DNA of 64,000 nucleotides from contig CBDDLA010000001.1 in NCBI GenBank assembly GCA_965230485.1, forward strand, positions 3,410,001-3,474,000, given 5' to 3'. Of this stretch, positions 25,055 to 31,976 are shown piece by piece. Below the pieces are notes generated by a model. The model ran no database searches, had not been told where the DNA came from, and worked only from the letters and a program-made list of their open reading frames with translations. Origin of the DNA: Putridiphycobacter sp965230485 (GTDB lineage: Bacteria; Bacteroidota; Bacteroidia; Flavobacteriales_D; Crocinitomicaceae). Numbering within the stretch: position 1 is the first letter of the stretch; each line of letters begins with the position of its first letter. Position numbers and translations under genes: made by a program.

Positions 25055-26014
25055 TTATTGAATAATCATAAAGTATAAGGGCATTCCTACAGTTATATTT
25101 ACTGGAAAAGTAATTCCAAGTGCCATAGGGAGATATAGTCCAGGATTTGCCTTTGGAGCGGCCAACTTCATTGCTGCAGGAACTGCTATATATGATGCGC
25201 TGGCAGCCAAAATTGCAAAAAGGAATTGATTGCCTTCATTTCCAGTAATGTATCTGCTTAAAAAAGCAACAGTCATACCATTAACAATCGGAATAATTAT
25301 TGCGAAAAGAAGTGGATTCCAACCATTCTCCATAAAAGATTTTAACTTTTTGCCACTCACAATTCCCATATCAAGTAAAAAAACAGCTAAGAATCCTTTG
25401 AAAATGTCAGTTGTAAAAGGTCTTATACCTTCTGCTTGTGCGTCATTTGCTAAGAAACCAACAACTAAGCTGCCCATTATAAGTAAAACACTACCATTAG
25501 TTACCGCGTGCTTTAATATTTTACCAAAAGATGTCGCCTCTGTTTTATCGGTCTTATTAAAAATTTTCATTAAAACGACGCCAATGATAATGGAAGGAGC
25601 TTCCATTAGAGCCATTACAGCTACCATGTGTCCATCAAATTGAACTTGTTGTACATCTAAAAAAGAGACAGCAGTCACAAAAGTAACTGCGCTTACTGAA
25701 CCATAAGCCGCAGCAATAGCTCCTGCATTACTTACCCCTAATTTTTTCTTTAAAATAAAAAAGGAATAAACAGGGATGATTAGAGCAAGGAAAACACCGA
25801 ATAGAAGCGACCATGCAATGTCCAGGTTTAAGTGACTATGAGACAATTCTTGACCTCCTTTAAATCCAATTGAAAAAAGAAGATAAAGGGAAATAAATTT
25901 AGACGAATTTGATGGTATTTCAAGGTCGCTCTTAAGTCGAACGGCTATTAGACCGAGAAAGAAAAAAAGTAATGCAGGGTTGGTTAAGTTATCAATTAAT
26001 AATTGAAAATCCAT
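25055..26014 (-). CDS. SbtA-type sodium-dependent bicarbonate transporter
   Basis: The 319-residue protein has about ten membrane helices and resembles cyanobacterial SbtA: LFSIGFKGGQEL near 50, AAAYGSVSAVTFVTAVSFLD near 100-119, LLDMGIVSGKKL near 226 and AAPKANPGLYLPMALGITFP near 283-302. SbtA imports bicarbonate with sodium. It lacks the long central loop of the cyanobacterial protein. Here it lies downstream of two small genes and divergent from a CbbR-like LysR regulator, a plausible inorganic-carbon uptake unit in a heterotroph. Substrate preference is inferred from family only. Confidence 0.85.
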   Translation of the reverse strand: MDFQLLIDNLTNPALLFFFLGLIAVRLKSDLEIPSNSSKFISLYLLFSIGFKGGQELSHSHLNLDIAWSLLFGVFLALIIPVYSFFILKKKLGVSNAGAIAAAYGSVSAVTFVTAVSFLDVQQVQFDGHMVAVMALMEAPSIIIGVVLMKIFNKTDKTEATSFGKILKHAVTNGSVLLIMGSLVVGFLANDAQAEGIRPFTTDIFKGFLAVFLLDMGIVSGKKLKSFMENGWNPLLFAIIIPIVNGMTVAFLSRYITGNEGNQFLFAILAASASYIAVPAAMKLAAPKANPGLYLPMALGITFPVNITVGMPLYFMIIQ

Positions 26015-26057
26015 GGGGTGATCTTGTGCAGTTTAGTTTCTGAAGAACAATCCTATA

Positions 26058-26327
26058 TTAGACTAAATTGAATTGAATACTGTCTAGAACATTGAATGTA
26101 AGCTGCTTTTCCTTTGCTAGATTGATAGCGTCAGCAATCTCAAGTTTTTTCTTTTCCAGTTCGGCAATTTTTTGATTACAATTATGGTTTGAGACATTAT
26201 GATTTCCAATCCAGTTTTGAAGAAATCGAATTTTTTCTTCATTGATACGATCGTCTATCATTTTTACAAATATCTGATTCATTTCTGAACAGTTAAGATC
26301 GTTTAAGTTTTCGTTTTGTAAATTCAT
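26058..26327 (-). CDS. Small soluble helical protein of unknown function, sbtA-linked
   Basis: The 89-residue protein is polar and probably all-helical, with a coiled-coil-like half, NCNQKIAELEKKKLEIADAI near 54-73, ending TFNVLDSIQFNLV. There is no PII-like fold signature, so it is not an obvious SbtB. It lies 43 nt before the SbtA gene and 18 nt after a small membrane-protein gene on the same strand, so it is probably part of the transporter operon. No family is recognised. Confidence 0.6.
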   Translation of the reverse strand: MNLQNENLNDLNCSEMNQIFVKMIDDRINEEKIRFLQNWIGNHNVSNHNCNQKIAELEKKKLEIADAINLAKEKQLTFNVLDSIQFNLV

Positions 26328-26345
26328 GATTATAACGTGTTTTTA

Positions 26346-26576
26346 TTAGCTGTTTCGTAGTTCTTGAATTCTCAGAAATAATAAGCAACTTATAACAATA
26401 CTTGCACCAATGACCTCTTTGAAATACATTTGATTATTTATAAAAGTAACTGCTGAAAGAATAGCTAGTCCTCCCAATGTAGCATAGGCTATGAGTAGTG
26501 ATTTTTTTGTATTTCTAGATAATCGATTTACTTGGCCTTCATTTGAATGTTTTTGTTTTAAACTTTGATTTTCCAT
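26346..26576 (-). CDS. Small two-helix membrane protein of unknown function, sbtA-linked
   Basis: The start is placed at the ATG at 26576 (MENQSLKQKHSNEG), giving 76 residues; the longer frame would run through the intergenic control region. Two membrane helices are predicted: LLIAYATLGGLAILSAVTFI and VIGASIVISCLLFLRIQEL, with an N-terminal polar arm. It appears to be the first gene of the minus-strand unit that ends with SbtA and reads divergently from the LysR gene. It might modulate the transporter, but this is only inferred from position. Confidence 0.6.
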   Translation of the reverse strand: MENQSLKQKHSNEGQVNRLSRNTKKSLLIAYATLGGLAILSAVTFINNQMYFKEVIGASIVISCLLFLRIQELRNS

Positions 26577-26614
26577 GTTGTTTGTTTTTATGTATGCTGC
26601 GACAAATGTCAGAC

Positions 26615-26629
26615 ATATATTCCATATAT
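26615..26629. promoter_or_regulatory. Candidate LysR box (T-N11-A dyad)
   Basis: ATATAT-TCC-ATATAT is a perfect dyad containing T-N11-A (T26616, A26628), the half-site pattern bound by LysR regulators. It lies between the divergent LysR gene and the small-gene/SbtA unit, 8 bp upstream of the LysR -7 box. Confidence 0.5.
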
Positions 26630-26636
26630 TTTTATT

Positions 26637-26644
26637 TATATTTG
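26637..26644 (+). promoter_or_regulatory. Bacteroidota -7 box for the LysR gene
   Basis: TATATTTG matches TAnnTTTG, 24 nt before the ATG at 26669. Confidence 0.55.
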
Positions 26645-26668
26645 TAATACTAATCATTAAAATAGTTT

Positions 26669-27592
26669 ATGAACTATACGTTGCATCAACTTAGAATATT
26701 CTTAAAGGTATCTGAATACGAAAGTATTACAAAGGCTTCTGAAGAATTGTTTTTAACTCAACCAGCTGTTTCAATCCAGCTTAAAAAATTTCAGGATCAG
26801 TTTTCTGTACCCCTGACTGAAGTTGTAGGTCGTAAATTATTCATTACTGATTTTGGTAAGGAAATCGCGAAAGCAGCGGAGAACATATTAAATGAAGTAG
26901 ATGCCATTACCTACAAAACAAGAATTTTTCAAAACGATCTGGCAGGACGTTTAAAGTTGTCTGTGGTGTCAACAGGTAAATATGTCATGCCTTATTTTCT
27001 ATCTAAATTCATGGCATTAAATAAAGGTGTAGACTTAGTAATGGATGTCACTAACAAGGCACTTGTAGTCAATAGTCTTGAAAAAAATGAGGTCGATTTT
27101 TCTTTGGTCTCAGTAATTCCCGACCAACTCAAAACAGAACAAATTGAACTCCTGAAAAACAAACTTTTTTTAATAGCGAGTCCAAAACTTAATATCAAAA
27201 AGTCTCCTTCAAGGTCAGCAATTTTTGAAAAGTATTCCTTAATTTACAGAGAACAAGGCTCAGCAACAAGGAGCAAAATGGAAAAATTTATTAGTTCACA
27301 AGGATTGGTGGCGCAAAAGAAAATTGAGTTAACGTCAAATGAAGCTGTTAAGCAAGCTGTGGTAGCAGGTTTAGGATGTTCAATTATGCCATTGATAGGT
27401 ATTAAAAATGAGTTAAAAAATGGGGATTTAGAAATTATTCCTACAAAAGGTTTGCCTATAATCACACACTGGAATTTAATATGGCTAAGTGCTAAAAAAT
27501 TATCTCCTGTTGCGCAGGCCTTTGTTGAATTTATAAAAGAAGAGAAAGAAAATATAGTGTCTGAATATTTTTCATGGTATGAAAATTATTGA
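26669..27592 (+). CDS. LysR-family transcriptional regulator, CbbR/CmpR-like
   Basis: The 307-residue protein has an N-terminal winged helix-turn-helix (1-60; LHQLRIFLKVSEYESITKAS, then LTQPAVSIQLKKFQ) and a periplasmic-binding-like effector domain (about 90-300; AGRLKLSVVSTGKYVMPYFL, NEVDFSLVSVIP). This resembles CbbR/CmpR regulators of carbon fixation and bicarbonate uptake. It is divergent from a gene set ending in an SbtA-like transporter, with a T-N11-A dyad in the shared 92-bp control region, so it likely controls that set and itself. The effector is unknown. Confidence 0.88.
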   Translation: MNYTLHQLRIFLKVSEYESITKASEELFLTQPAVSIQLKKFQDQFSVPLTEVVGRKLFITDFGKEIAKAAENILNEVDAITYKTRIFQNDLAGRLKLSVVSTGKYVMPYFLSKFMALNKGVDLVMDVTNKALVVNSLEKNEVDFSLVSVIPDQLKTEQIELLKNKLFLIASPKLNIKKSPSRSAIFEKYSLIYREQGSATRSKMEKFISSQGLVAQKKIELTSNEAVKQAVVAGLGCSIMPLIGIKNELKNGDLEIIPTKGLPIITHWNLIWLSAKKLSPVAQAFVEFIKEEKENIVSEYFSWYENY

Positions 27593-27666
27593 AAACGCAT
27601 TTTTTCGTTGATAGAATAGTTTTGGTAGTCGTATAAAAGTTGCAACGATCTTGAATTTATAAACAA

Positions 27667-28203
27667 ATGAAATCTGAAATTGAGCAAATATTTATTTTAG
27701 AATTGAAGGAGATTTTGCCAAATAGTTCAGGAGAGACTAGAAAGGAATGGGCCAAAAAAATTGTTGATAATGATATCCAAATCTCAGTATTAACAAACTA
27801 TTTCATGTCAACGAATAATGAAGTGTTAAGTCGTTTTCTTTGGATGCTAAGTGACATAGGAAGTTATGCCCCTTCAAAGCTGTTAAAAGTTCTTCCACAA
27901 TTATTAGAAGAGTTACATAATATAAACATTTCTAATGTAGAATCTACTTTTGCAAATTACTGGATGCTAGCTGGCGTACCAGTTGAAAATGAAGGAGAAG
28001 TAATTGATTTATTGATGAACTGGATTCAATCTTCTCAAATGAATATTACCACCAAAACACGTTCTATTTTTGTTGTTCAAAAACTAATTGAGAAATATCC
28101 TGAGCTAAGTCATGAATTTAAAATTTGTATACAAGAACAAGCCAGTAAATATAGCTTAAGCTTTAAAAATAGGGTGGATAAAGTGCTTGCTTCTATTTCT
28201 TAA
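27667..28203 (+). CDS. Helical, HEAT-like protein of unknown function
   Basis: The 178-residue product is predicted to be almost all-helical, with amphipathic pairs such as SVLTNYFMSTNNEVLSRFLW and SKLLKVLPQLLEELHN, as in HEAT or ARM repeats. It lacks a signal peptide and membrane helices. It lies 63 nt before the AraC-MGMT gene, which has its own promoter box, so it may not be in that operon. A distant relation to AlkD-type HEAT DNA glycosylases can be imagined from the neighbourhood, but no catalytic residue supports it. Confidence 0.55.
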   Translation: MKSEIEQIFILELKEILPNSSGETRKEWAKKIVDNDIQISVLTNYFMSTNNEVLSRFLWMLSDIGSYAPSKLLKVLPQLLEELHNINISNVESTFANYWMLAGVPVENEGEVIDLLMNWIQSSQMNITTKTRSIFVVQKLIEKYPELSHEFKICIQEQASKYSLSFKNRVDKVLASIS

Positions 28204-28248
28204 ATTCTAAAAAACAAGAATCAGATTTTTTGAATAAACTCAAATAAC

Positions 28249-28256
28249 TACATTTG
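28249..28256 (+). promoter_or_regulatory. Promoter (-33/-7) for the AraC-MGMT operon
   Basis: TACATTTG (28249-28256) matches TAnnTTTG and a TTTG at 28229-28232 lies 16 bp upstream as the -33 element. The box is 10 nt from the ATG, so the leader is very short. Confidence 0.6.
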
Positions 28257-28266
28257 ATATTGTTTT

Positions 28267-29112
28267 ATGTCAGGTCAGAACGAAATAGATTATTATAGAA
28301 TTGCAAAAGCAATTGATTATATCCATAAAAACATTACAAATCAGCCCAACCTAGATGAAATAGCAAAAGCAGTCCACTTAAGTCCAAGTCATTTTCAAAA
28401 GTTATTTACAAATTGGGCCGGAGTAAGTCCTAAAAAATTCTTACAGTATTTAACAATTAATTATGCCAAAAAATGTCTTTCAGATAAAGAGTATACCTTG
28501 TTTGATACGACACATGAATTAGGATTATCAAGTACAAGTAGACTTCACGATTTGTTCATTAAAATTGAGGGTATGACTCCAGCGGAATATAAGAATGGTG
28601 GAAAAAATATAGTGATTAATTATCATTTCTCTGAAACAATTTTTGGGAATGTATTGGTGGCTTCAACTCAAAAGGGAATTTGTTATCTGGCATTTATTAA
28701 AAATCAAGAAGAAGGACTTCTGGAACTGTATAAGCGATTTCCAAATGCTGAATATGTGAATAAAGAAACAGACTTTCATCAAATTGCTCTTTCTAAGTTT
28801 AATAAAGAAAATGATAGTCTTATATCTTTACCTTTGCATTTATCAGGAACTCCATTCCAATTAAAAGTATGGGAAGCGTTATTGAAAATACCATCTGGCG
28901 ATTTAACTACATATGGAAAATTAGCAAGGGAAATTAATCATCCTAAAGCTTCCAGAGCTGTTGGAACCGCTATTGGCAGTAATCCGGTTGCTTTTTTAAT
29001 TCCATGTCATAGAGTTATTCAGTCCACAGGTAAAATTGGCGGGTATATGTGGGATCCTGTCAGGAAACAAGCTATTATTGGATGGGAGGCTGCAAAAAAT
29101 AATACAAATTAA
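28267..29112 (+). CDS. AraC-MGMT fusion: DNA-binding regulator and methylated-DNA-protein cysteine methyltransferase
   Basis: Residues 8-110 form an AraC-type double helix-turn-helix (LDEIAKAVHLSPSHFQKLFT, MTPAEYKNGG). Residues about 115-280 form O6-alkylguanine-DNA alkyltransferase with the acceptor C247 in FLIPCHRV and ASRAVGTAIGSNPV before it. It therefore resembles Ada but lacks the N-terminal zinc domain whose cysteine senses methyl phosphotriesters. The protein repairs O6-alkylguanine and probably regulates its own operon by an unknown trigger. OsmC follows after 1 nt, then the FGE-like and VOC genes, each overlapping by 4 bp. Confidence 0.9.
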   Translation: MSGQNEIDYYRIAKAIDYIHKNITNQPNLDEIAKAVHLSPSHFQKLFTNWAGVSPKKFLQYLTINYAKKCLSDKEYTLFDTTHELGLSSTSRLHDLFIKIEGMTPAEYKNGGKNIVINYHFSETIFGNVLVASTQKGICYLAFIKNQEEGLLELYKRFPNAEYVNKETDFHQIALSKFNKENDSLISLPLHLSGTPFQLKVWEALLKIPSGDLTTYGKLAREINHPKASRAVGTAIGSNPVAFLIPCHRVIQSTGKIGGYMWDPVRKQAIIGWEAAKNNTN

Positions 29113-29113
29113 A

Positions 29114-29584
29114 ATGAAAATTCACGAATATAAATCGATCATTAATTGGAAGGGAAATAGAGGAGAGGGTACCGTTTCATATCGAAATTATGATAGAAAT
29201 TATGAAGTCATAATTGATGGTAAAAGTGAAATAATCCAAGGTTCATCAGATCCTGCTTTTTTAGGAGATGCTTCAAAGTATAATCCTGAAGATTTATTTT
29301 TATCATCAATAGCGTCATGTCATATGCTATGGTATTTACATTTATGTGCGGTAAATGGAATTATACTAATGACTTACAGCGATTCTTCCATTGGAATAAT
29401 GGAAGAAGATCAACATGGAAAAGGAATGTTTACAGATGTTATTTTGCACCCTGAAATTACCATTACAGATAAACAATCTATCAGTAAGGCTATTGAACTG
29501 CATTCAGAAGCCAATAAAATGTGTTTTATTGCTAATTCTTTAAACTTCAGAGTAAAGCATAAACCTAAAGTCAAAGTGACATGA
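29114..29584 (+). CDS. OsmC/Ohr-family peroxiredoxin-like protein
   Basis: The start is the ATG at 29114 (MKIHEYKSIINWKG), 1 nt past the MGMT stop; the longer frame overlaps the upstream gene. The 156-residue protein has the OsmC fold pattern with two cysteines, C69 in SSIASCHMLWYLH and C137 in NKMCFIANS, at the spacing used for thiol reduction of organic hydroperoxides. It lies in an operon with alkylation repair, consistent with defence against reactive organic compounds. The physiological peroxide is not known. Confidence 0.87.
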   Translation: MKIHEYKSIINWKGNRGEGTVSYRNYDRNYEVIIDGKSEIIQGSSDPAFLGDASKYNPEDLFLSSIASCHMLWYLHLCAVNGIILMTYSDSSIGIMEEDQHGKGMFTDVILHPEITITDKQSISKAIELHSEANKMCFIANSLNFRVKHKPKVKVT

Positions 29585-30264
29585 GCATTGTAGATGACAT
29601 TCTTAATAGAATGGTTACCATACCAAGTGGTGAAATAAATTTAAAAGATGATAGGACAAAAGAATCTTGGTCTGTTTGTCTTGAACCTTTTTTATTATCA
29701 AAATATCTTGTAACTCAATCCATTTATAGTACTGTTATTGGCGATTTTCCAAGTGGATTTAAAGGAGATGAATTACCTGTCGAATCAGTTACTTGGCTTG
29801 AAGCTGTAAAATTTTGCAATAAACTGTCGGAACTTGGCCACTTTGAAGCATGTTATGTTATTGGAAATAATAATGATAAGATAGACTTTTTACCATTTTC
29901 AAATGGTTTCCGTTTGCCGACCGAAGCTGAGTGGGAATATGCATGCAAAGCTGGCGATAATGCTGTAAGATATGGAGATTTAGATCAAATAGCTTGGTAC
30001 AAAAATAATTCAAATGCCAGTACCAATAAAGTAGGTCAAAAAACACCCAATAAGTGGGGAGTATATGATATGTTGGGGAACGTATGGGAATGGTGTTCTG
30101 ATGTGTATGATGAAACGGTCTATGGTAGCTATCGGATATTTAAAGGAGGTGGATGGTGTGATGAAGAAAGAGGAGTTTTGACGACAAATAGAAGAAGAAG
30201 CCATCCTCTTAAATTTAAAATAGACGACCTTGGCTTTAGGTTGGCTAAAAATTGTGACGTATGA
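29581..30264 (+). CDS. FGE-sulfatase (SUMF1)-family protein, short form
   Basis: The 227-residue protein has the formylglycine-generating-enzyme fold markers: VESVTWLEAVKFCNKLSE, FRLPTEAEWEYACKAG, NVWEWCSDVYDE and IFKGGGWCDEERG, ending DDLGFRLAK. The GGGWC segment holds one cysteine, while the catalytic pair of true FGE enzymes would need two near this site, so sulfatase activation is doubtful. Family members also include EgtB-like and protein-modifying or ligand-binding domains. It overlaps OsmC and the VOC gene by 4 bp each, so it belongs to the repair/detoxification operon. Its role there is unknown. Confidence 0.82.
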   Translation: MSIVDDILNRMVTIPSGEINLKDDRTKESWSVCLEPFLLSKYLVTQSIYSTVIGDFPSGFKGDELPVESVTWLEAVKFCNKLSELGHFEACYVIGNNNDKIDFLPFSNGFRLPTEAEWEYACKAGDNAVRYGDLDQIAWYKNNSNASTNKVGQKTPNKWGVYDMLGNVWEWCSDVYDETVYGSYRIFKGGGWCDEERGVLTTNRRRSHPLKFKIDDLGFRLAKNCDV

Positions 30265-30686
30265 CTCCTGTAATTGACCATATCCAAATTACCGTTAAAG
30301 ATTTAAGTCGTGCAGAAATATTTTATGATCAACTCATGCCTATCTTGGGATTTGACCTAACTCATAAATCTAAAGGGAAGGTAGCGGAACATGAGTTTGA
30401 GGTTATAGAGTATTTTCACCCCAATTTTATTTTTGGGATTAATTCACCAAGGGCTGCCTTTAAGGAGGAAACGGTACACCGCAGAAAGCCAGGAGCTGTT
30501 CACCATATAGCCTTTAAAGCGAATTCAGAAAAAGAAGTAGACCTTGCCTATCAAAAATTGAAAACAACGCAAGCCACTATTGTGAATCCTCCACAATTGT
30601 ATCCGCAACATGGCGCCCATTATTATGCTCTTTTTTTTAAAGATTTAGATGGTATTAAATACGAAATTGTTTTTGAGGAACGATAA
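30261..30686 (+). CDS. VOC-family (glyoxalase/dioxygenase superfamily) protein
   Basis: The 141-residue protein carries the paired beta-alpha-beta-beta-beta pattern of the vicinal oxygen chelate superfamily: TPVIDHIQITVKDLSRAEIF, GAVHHIAFKANSEKEVDLAY and YYALFFKDLDGIKYEIVFEE. Candidate metal ligands are H6, the histidines of AVHHIAF and E138 near the end. Members detoxify methylglyoxal, fosfomycin or other electrophiles. It is the last gene of the MGMT/OsmC/FGE-like operon. The substrate is unknown. Confidence 0.85.
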   Translation: MTPVIDHIQITVKDLSRAEIFYDQLMPILGFDLTHKSKGKVAEHEFEVIEYFHPNFIFGINSPRAAFKEETVHRRKPGAVHHIAFKANSEKEVDLAYQKLKTTQATIVNPPQLYPQHGAHYYALFFKDLDGIKYEIVFEER

Positions 30687-30727
30687 AAATAAAATTTATT
30701 AGCTTATAAAACAGGTGTTTACATTCT

Positions 30728-30750
30728 ATTACATAAGAATCTTATGTAAT
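30728..30750. promoter_or_regulatory. PadR operator candidate 1 (perfect palindrome)
   Basis: Arms ATTACATAAGA and TCTTATGTAAT flank a central A; all 11 pairs match. It lies upstream of the PadR gene, 30 bp centre-to-centre from candidate 2, which matches about three helical turns. Confidence 0.72.
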
Positions 30751-30758
30751 TATTTTAA

Positions 30759-30779
30759 ATACATAAGAAAATTATGTAT
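30759..30779. promoter_or_regulatory. PadR operator candidate 2 (imperfect palindrome)
   Basis: ATACATAA and TTATGTAT (8-bp arms) surround GAAAA. It shares the ACATAA/TTATGT halves of candidate 1 and overlaps the -7 box by 3 bp, as expected for a repressor site. Confidence 0.65.
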
Positions 30780-30784
30780 ATTTG
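30777..30784 (+). promoter_or_regulatory. Bacteroidota -7 box for the PadR gene, near-leaderless
   Basis: TATATTTG matches TAnnTTTG and sits only 4 nt before the PadR ATG at 30789. A transcription start about 4-5 nt past the box would fall on or next to the start codon. Confidence 0.5.
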
Positions 30785-30794
30785 TCTTATGTAT
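30785..30794 (+). promoter_or_regulatory. Third PadR half-site, TCTTATGTAT, covering the PadR start codon
   Basis: TCTTATGTAT repeats the right arm of candidate 1 (TCTTATGTAA) and includes the ATG at 30789. It may add to repression or simply reflect codon constraint. Confidence 0.4.
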
Positions 30795-31133
30795 TCATCA
30801 GAACTAATCAAAGGAACTTTAAAAACCATCATTTTGAACCTTTTAAGAGATGGTAAAAAAATGTATGGTTATGAAATTACTCAGAAAGTTAAGGAATTGA
30901 CATCTGAAAAAATTCAAATTACTGAAGGGGCATTGTACCCTACACTCCATGCGCTCGAGAAGCAAGGAGATGTAACGATTGAAAAGGTGTATATAGGGAA
31001 ACGCGTTCGTAAATATTACATCTTGACCGATCGAGGTAAAAAAACGGTACAGGAAAAGGTCAGCGAATTAATGGATTTCATGACCACTATGCGCTTTTTA
31101 TTAGATCTGGATTCAACCACTCAAAATGTATAG
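30789..31133 (+). CDS. PadR-family transcriptional regulator
   Basis: The start is placed at ATG 30789 (MYSSELIKGTLKTIILNLL); an upstream ATG at 30774 would add five residues encoded within the operator. The 114-residue protein has the PadR winged helix: KMYGYEITQKVKELTSEKIQ, ITEGALYPTLHALEKQGDV and RKYYILTDRGKKTVQEKV. PadR proteins repress genes controlling envelope or drug responses and are often autoregulated. Two palindromes precede it. It overlaps the following membrane-protein gene by 8 bp, which suggests that this gene is the regulated target. Confidence 0.9.
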   Translation: MYSSELIKGTLKTIILNLLRDGKKMYGYEITQKVKELTSEKIQITEGALYPTLHALEKQGDVTIEKVYIGKRVRKYYILTDRGKKTVQEKVSELMDFMTTMRFLLDLDSTTQNV

Positions 31134-31908
31134 GTTATCGGATCAACAGGTCGACTACATTTTAAAGGATATTGCGAAAAAGGGTATTGTAACTGAAGGC
31201 GTCAGGGATAATATTTTGGATCACGTCTGCTGCATTCTTGAAAATGAAATGACAAGTGATATGAATTTTCATGAATTCTATGAAAGTACCATTGCTCAAT
31301 TTTACCTGAATAGCTTAGGCGAAATAGAGGAAGAAACACAAAAATTATTAATCTTTAAACATTATTATGCTATGAAACGCACGTTAAAAACATCTGGAAT
31401 TATTTCAATTATTTTAATTGTATTAGGAATCATATTCAAAACTATGTTCTGGCCAGGAGCTGGAGTAATGGTTGTATTGGGTCTGGCTTTTTTCAGCCTG
31501 GTTTTTATTCCACTCAATATTGTCCTCAAGTTTCAGGATGACAAGCAAAGTCATAATCGAATCATCATGACCATTGGTATGATCACTGCTTCTGCTGCTT
31601 CTATTGGAGTGTTATTTAAAATCATGCATTGGCCATGGGCAAATACCATCATGTTTACGAGCTTGTTGGTTTTCATGCTAGTATTCATTCCTACCTATTT
31701 TGTTGTGAAATACAGGGATCCGGAAACCAGGTTTAACGCCATTATTAACACCACCTTTATGATTGGTGCTGCAGGCATGTTGTTCGCATTGATTAATTTA
31801 CATCCAATAAAAAATAAACAACAAAAGCAGCAAATAGAAATCAACCACTCAGGTGCAGATATTGGGCATCAGTCCGTAAATTCTGAAAAAATAAAGTGGT
31901 TTTCTTAG
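31126..31908 (+). CDS. PadR-linked membrane protein with GldL-like FK-MxWP motif
   Basis: The N-terminal 80 residues are soluble and resemble the segments often found beside PadR regulators (ILDHVCCILENEMTSDMNFH). They are followed by about six membrane helices. Two helices carry GIIFKTMFWPGAGVMVVLGL and GVLFKIMHWPWANTIMF, the repeated FK-x-M-x-WP pattern seen in the first helices of the T9SS/gliding motor protein GldL. Overlap with PadR is 8 bp. A response to membrane stress is plausible, as for other PadR/DUF1700-like pairs, but the function is unknown. Confidence 0.72.
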   Translation: MYRLSDQQVDYILKDIAKKGIVTEGVRDNILDHVCCILENEMTSDMNFHEFYESTIAQFYLNSLGEIEEETQKLLIFKHYYAMKRTLKTSGIISIILIVLGIIFKTMFWPGAGVMVVLGLAFFSLVFIPLNIVLKFQDDKQSHNRIIMTIGMITASAASIGVLFKIMHWPWANTIMFTSLLVFMLVFIPTYFVVKYRDPETRFNAIINTTFMIGAAGMLFALINLHPIKNKQQKQQIEINHSGADIGHQSVNSEKIKWFS

Positions 31909-31976
31909 GTCGTGCACTTTGCTTCGAAAAGTTCTTTTGCATACCTTTAAGAGTTAGTTCATAAATTGAAGCAAAG

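Noticed and set aside
25230..25643. Plus-strand 137-codon frame within the SbtA gene
   Set aside because: Antisense to a clear transporter gene; hydrophobicity is a by-product of the opposite strand.
26058..26327. An SbtB/PII-type regulator next to SbtA
   Set aside because: The 89-residue product is coiled-coil-like and lacks the PII T-loop and ferredoxin-like strand pattern.
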